From: JANXPZ01 sp033853925
GTDB lineage: Bacteria; Eisenbacteria; RBG-16-71-46
Direction: 5' to 3'
Assembly: GCA_033853925.1 (NCBI GenBank)
Contig: JAWOLC010000047.1
Span: 13,014-77,013, forward strand
DNA: 64,000 nucleotides
Positions within the stretch are counted from its first letter, which is position 1. Every line of letters begins with the position of its first letter. Shown here one piece after another: positions 60,673-64,000 of this stretch. Both the position numbers and the translations under genes were made by a program. Below the pieces are notes generated by a model. The model searched no databases, was not told where the DNA came from, and saw only the letters and a program-made list of their open reading frames with translations.

Positions 60673-63600
60673 TTACCGGACCACCGCGATCTTGCGGCGC
60701 ATGACGTGCAGGGTCTCGCCCGTGCCCTTGGCTTCCAGCAGGACGATGTAGCCGCCGCTGGCCACGATGGAGCCGCTGCCGTTGCGGCCGTCCCACAGCC
60801 ACTCGTTCGTGCCGGCCTGGCCTCCCGGACCGCCGCGCGTGAACGTCTCCTGGCGCACGGGCTCGCCGCTCAGGGTGAAGATCCGCAGCGTGACCGTGGC
60901 GTCGTCCGCCAGCACGTAGGCGAGCGTCGTGTTCTCGGCCGGCGGGTGGAACGGGTTCGGGTAGTTCGTCACCGTGCCGCCGGCGGCGTTGGGATCCACG
61001 AAGGCGGTCTGCACGGACAGGGTGGCGGTGAGGCCGGCGGCCGTGGCGCGGAACTGCGTGATGCCGGGCTCGCGTGGGCTGAGGAAGTCGGCGTGCGCCA
61101 CACCCGACGAATCCGTGAGGCTGTCGAGCGGGGTCAGCGTCCCCTCACCCGAGAGCAGCGCGAAGATCATCGCCCGCTCGGGGATGCCGTTCTCGAACGC
61201 ATCCACGAGGCGCCCGGCGAGGGTCGCATGCTTGTTGCCACCCACCCAGGACGGCTGGCTCGAGAGATGGATCGCGGCCGGGGCGCCCGGCGTCACCGTC
61301 ACGACGCCGGTGATGCCCGGGTCGTTGCCGGCGTCGTCGCGGACGATGAGCACGATGGGCTCGGCGAAGGTGTAGGTCTCGCTGATCGAGCGCTGGCCCT
61401 GGAGGAGCTGGAAGCGGGTGGTGAGCAGCGTCCCCCGACCCGGCGCCGAGCGGGTGCTGTTCCGCACTTCGACGCTGATGAAGGTGTTCACTTCCTGGAT
61501 CACGCTGCCCGCGTCGTTCGTGACCTTGACGGTGAGCGTGAAGGGCTCTCCCGCGCCGACGCTGGCCGGGCTCGCGCTGGCCTCCAGGTGGAAGCCGCTG
61601 TTGATCGCGCGCACCTGCGTGGACCCGCCGGTCATCGCGGGCTGCGTCACGTCCGTCACGCCGATCTGCTGGAAGCCGCCGGTCGCGAGACGCACGACGA
61701 GATCGGCGCGGCCGTCCACCAGGGCGGTGTCGCGCGGCAGCGTCGCCAGCGCATCGCTCGAGGTGAGGTGCACTACGTCCGTCACGCCGCCCACCGGGTT
61801 CCACCAGGCGTCGGTGGCCAGGACGGTGACGGTGAAGGCGTAGTTGATGGACTGGTCGGTGGCCATGCCCGTGCGCCCGTTCTCCGTGCCGGGGGCGGGC
61901 GACTCGCCCGGCGCCAGCACCAGGAGCTTGGCGAAGGCGCCGCCCGTGACCAGCACCGCGCTCGAGGTGTCGGCGTGCAGGGTGGTGTCGGTCACGTCCC
62001 GCACCCAGATGCGCTGCATGCCGGTGCGGAAGAGCCGGATCGGGAGGAGCAGCTGGCCGTTCGCCAGCGTGGTCTCGGCGGGCATGGCGGCGAAAGCGTC
62101 CGTCGAGCCCAGGGCCACGCGGTGGTCCGTGCCCGCCACCAGGTTCCAGAAGGCGTCCACGCCGCGCACCGTCAGGGTGAACGGCGTGCCGGCGCTCTGA
62201 TCCGCGGGCGCGCCCGTCTTGCCGTCGGCCGTGCCGCCTTCCGCGGTCTCGCCGGGCAGGAGGACCTGCACGCCGGCGAGCGGGCCGGGCAGCACGGCGA
62301 AGGCGTTGCTCGTGCCGCTGTGCGGCGGCGAGGCGAAGTCCGAGCAGGTGACGGTCACCGCACCGCCCGCGCCGCGCACCGTCAGCTCACCGTTCCACAC
62401 CCCGTCCACGAAGGTCACCAGCTCGGGCGAGATGCTGCCCGGGCCCGTGTTCGCCGCCAGGCGCGCCTCCCCGTTGAAGTCGGGGATCGTGTTGCCGTCC
62501 CGGTCGGTGGCGCGGATGGTGATCGTGACCGGCGCGCCGGCCGTCTGCGGCGACGCGATCGTGCCGAAGACGAAGTGGTCGGCGCCGCTGGGGATCACCT
62601 GGATGCCCGCGCTCGACATGCCCTGGATGGCGGCGTTGGACTGGTCGCTGACCGTGAGCGTCTGCGTCCCGACCGTGCCCAGCGTCAGGCTGAAGCTCCG
62701 CGCGCCGTTGACCAGCGCGCCGGAGACCGGCGCGCAGGCCGGGTCGCTGGAGACGACCCGCACCACGTCGGCGGCGTAGACGGGATTCCACCAGGCGTCC
62801 GTGCCGTAGACGATCACGTTGAAGGGCGTGCCGGCACTCTGCGTGGCCGGGGAGCCCGACAGGCCCGAGAGGCTGCCCGGCAGCGGGGACTGCCCCGGCA
62901 GCACGAGCTGCAGGCGCGCGAACGTGCCCGGGTGGACGGTGAAGGGGTCGCTCGTGCCGTTCTTGGTCGGCGCCTGGGGCAGCCAGGCGTAGAGGTTCAC
63001 GTTGCCGCGGTTGATCGCCGTCTCGTCCGCGCGGTACATCGTGAGCGGTCCGGTCCAGGTGCCCGAGCTGAGGGTGACGACGGACGGCGAGACCCGCCCC
63101 TCGCCGAAGCTGGTGATCTCGCGCAGGTCCACCGGGCCCGCGTAGCCGGTCACCACGTTGCCGAGGGCATCCACCGCCTGGAGCGTGACCGTCATCGGCA
63201 CGCCGGCGTACTGGTTCTTCTGCGAGATCCGCGAGAACTGGAATCCCTGCAGGACGAGCGCGCGCACCGGGGCGGAGGCACCGTCCGGAATCGTGGCGTC
63301 CGTCTGGTCGTGGGCGTAGACCGTGAACGTCCCGCCCGCGTTGAGCGTGAGGGTGAAGACGGCCGCGCCCGCCTGGAGCTGGAGCGGCGCGGGCAGGCTC
63401 GCGCTGGCGTCGCTGGCCAGGATCTGCACCGCGTCGGTGACCGTGGTGACCGTGTTCCACTGGTCGTCGCAGGCGCGCACGCTCACCGAGAAGGGGATAC
63501 CGGCGGTCTGGGACTGCGGCGTGCCCGTCTTCCCGCCCGGACTTCCGGGCGAGGCGGTCTCTCCGGGCAGCAGCACCTGCAGCCGCGTGAAGGGTCCGGC

Positions 63601-63678
63601 CGCGGCCGGCGCCGGCGCGAGCGCGAGCGCCGCCAGGCCGAGACACGTCGCGATGAAGACCAGGATTGCCTGACGCAC
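60673..63678 (-). CDS. large secreted repeat protein with FlgD-like C-terminal sorting domain
   Basis: 1001 aa from a GTG with AGGAGG seven bases upstream; an in-frame start at 63708 lacks a ribosome site. A signal peptide (VFIATCLGLAALALAPAPAA) is followed by four modules of about 110 residues, each with LPGE or APGE then QSAGTPF and DAWWNPV-type motifs, interleaved with two Big-like modules (AGVPMTVTLQAVDALGNVVT and AGAPVTITIRATDRDGNTIP). Further Ig-like segments follow. The C-terminus has YPNPFHPPAENTTLAYVLAD and WLWDGRNGSGSIVASGGYIV, a FlgD/T9SS-type domain. Likely a surface or secreted adhesin/scaffold. It heads an eight-gene operon; PorV follows 9 bp later. Confidence 0.85.
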   Translation of the reverse strand: MRQAILVFIATCLGLAALALAPAPAAAGPFTRLQVLLPGETASPGSPGGKTGTPQSQTAGIPFSVSVRACDDQWNTVTTVTDAVQILASDASASLPAPLQLQAGAAVFTLTLNAGGTFTVYAHDQTDATIPDGASAPVRALVLQGFQFSRISQKNQYAGVPMTVTLQAVDALGNVVTGYAGPVDLREITSFGEGRVSPSVVTLSSGTWTGPLTMYRADETAINRGNVNLYAWLPQAPTKNGTSDPFTVHPGTFARLQLVLPGQSPLPGSLSGLSGSPATQSAGTPFNVIVYGTDAWWNPVYAADVVRVVSSDPACAPVSGALVNGARSFSLTLGTVGTQTLTVSDQSNAAIQGMSSAGIQVIPSGADHFVFGTIASPQTAGAPVTITIRATDRDGNTIPDFNGEARLAANTGPGSISPELVTFVDGVWNGELTVRGAGGAVTVTCSDFASPPHSGTSNAFAVLPGPLAGVQVLLPGETAEGGTADGKTGAPADQSAGTPFTLTVRGVDAFWNLVAGTDHRVALGSTDAFAAMPAETTLANGQLLLPIRLFRTGMQRIWVRDVTDTTLHADTSSAVLVTGGAFAKLLVLAPGESPAPGTENGRTGMATDQSINYAFTVTVLATDAWWNPVGGVTDVVHLTSSDALATLPRDTALVDGRADLVVRLATGGFQQIGVTDVTQPAMTGGSTQVRAINSGFHLEASASPASVGAGEPFTLTVKVTNDAGSVIQEVNTFISVEVRNSTRSAPGRGTLLTTRFQLLQGQRSISETYTFAEPIVLIVRDDAGNDPGITGVVTVTPGAPAAIHLSSQPSWVGGNKHATLAGRLVDAFENGIPERAMIFALLSGEGTLTPLDSLTDSSGVAHADFLSPREPGITQFRATAAGLTATLSVQTAFVDPNAAGGTVTNYPNPFHPPAENTTLAYVLADDATVTLRIFTLSGEPVRQETFTRGGPGGQAGTNEWLWDGRNGSGSIVASGGYIVLLEAKGTGETLHVMRRKIAVVR

Positions 63679-64000
63679 GCTGAGACCTCCTGATGAGGAT
63701 GAGAGCACGGGGCCGAGCCGCGGCGACCGCGCGAGCGGCGTCGGGCTACCCCCGTTCCGGGCGGGCCGTCGCTCCGCAGGAGCCGTGCCGCACGCACGGT
63801 GCAGAATCCAGCGCGCGCGAGCGCCGCGGCGGAAGCGCTTGGGGCTCAGCGTGCCAGTGGCGTGCGTTTCGCGAATCGGCGGTCGGGAGGGCGGCGCGCG
63901 GGACCCGGCGGGGCGGCGGGTTGGGGAAGACTCACCAGCGCGAAGCGTGCGAAGCGAGAGGCGAAGCGCGCGCTTCGCAGCGTGCGCGGCGCCGGGAGCG
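63679..64000. other. upstream region of the envelope operon
   Basis: 322 bp upstream of the operon starting at 63678. A TGGCACG occurs on the minus strand near 63854 but has GCCC rather than TTGC at the -12 place. Arg-type GCGAAGCG repeats fill the last 70 bp. No credible gene. Confidence 0.35.

Noticed and set aside
59935..63693. Plus-strand open frame opposite the PorV and repeat-protein genes
   Set aside because: Composition is low-complexity Arg/Gly/Ala and no motifs; minus genes have signal peptides and repeats.
63850..63864. TGGCACG upstream of the envelope operon as a sigma-54 site
   Set aside because: The -12 position reads GCCC, not TTGC, so the second half is absent.

Overview
The window is about 70% GC, densely coding, with genes running on both strands, often in overlapping ATGA/GTGA operons. 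FlgD-like C-terminal Ig modules (NYPNPF...SGGY type), a PorV-family barrel, an exported TPR protein, small outer-membrane barrels and a patatin-barrel fusion point to a Gram-negative, FCB-like bacterium; Candidatus Eisenbacteria or a close relative is my best guess, made from protein style only. I saw no tRNA, rRNA, CRISPR array, transposase or integrase. 

Layout. 0-8.6 kb: a VOC protein, then a minus-strand two-gene operon (a 1724-aa domain-permuted PEP-utilizing enzyme, then a malic enzyme/phosphotransacetylase whose malic metal site is degraded), with copies of a 41-bp direct repeat on either side. 8.6-11.5 kb: hemerythrin, a cysteine-bearing Crp/Fnr regulator, and an exported rubrerythrin with an FNR-like box upstream. 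11.6-28.7 kb: M29 peptidase, envelope proteins, an exported PHP-domain protein, patatin-barrel, a CsgG-like lipoprotein candidate, fused aspartate kinase/diaminopimelate decarboxylase, a methyltransferase, a class III aminotransferase and small barrels. 

28-41.5 kb is a signalling island built around sigma-54: histidine kinase, CheY-like receiver, NtrC-like activator; a sortase with its own MPKTAS substrate; and a 1690-aa kinase/ATPase/GAF/sigma-54-activator protein followed by a three-gene operon (small exported protein, dead activator-like ATPase, PAS-receiver protein that has lost its phospho-histidine). Good -24/-12 elements precede a barrel gene, the sortase substrate and the three-gene operon. 

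42-47.3 kb: a coiled-coil membrane protein, a Cys/His-rich Spy-like protein, an S9 peptidase and a flavin disulfide oxidoreductase. 47.5-52.2 kb is an ergothioneine island: ABC ATPase, a solute-binding/permease fusion, EgtB and EgtD. 52.4-63.7 kb holds a small alpha/beta-barrel-type protein and then a minus-strand eight-gene envelope operon: a 1001-aa repeat protein, PorV-like barrel, 1043-aa TPR protein, ExbB, two ExbD, TonB and an Ig-domain protein. 

The items most worth pursuing are the sigma-54/pseudo-activator circuit, the ergothioneine make-and-transport operon, the ExbBD-TonB-PorV operon, and the malic/PEP-type operon with unusual active sites.
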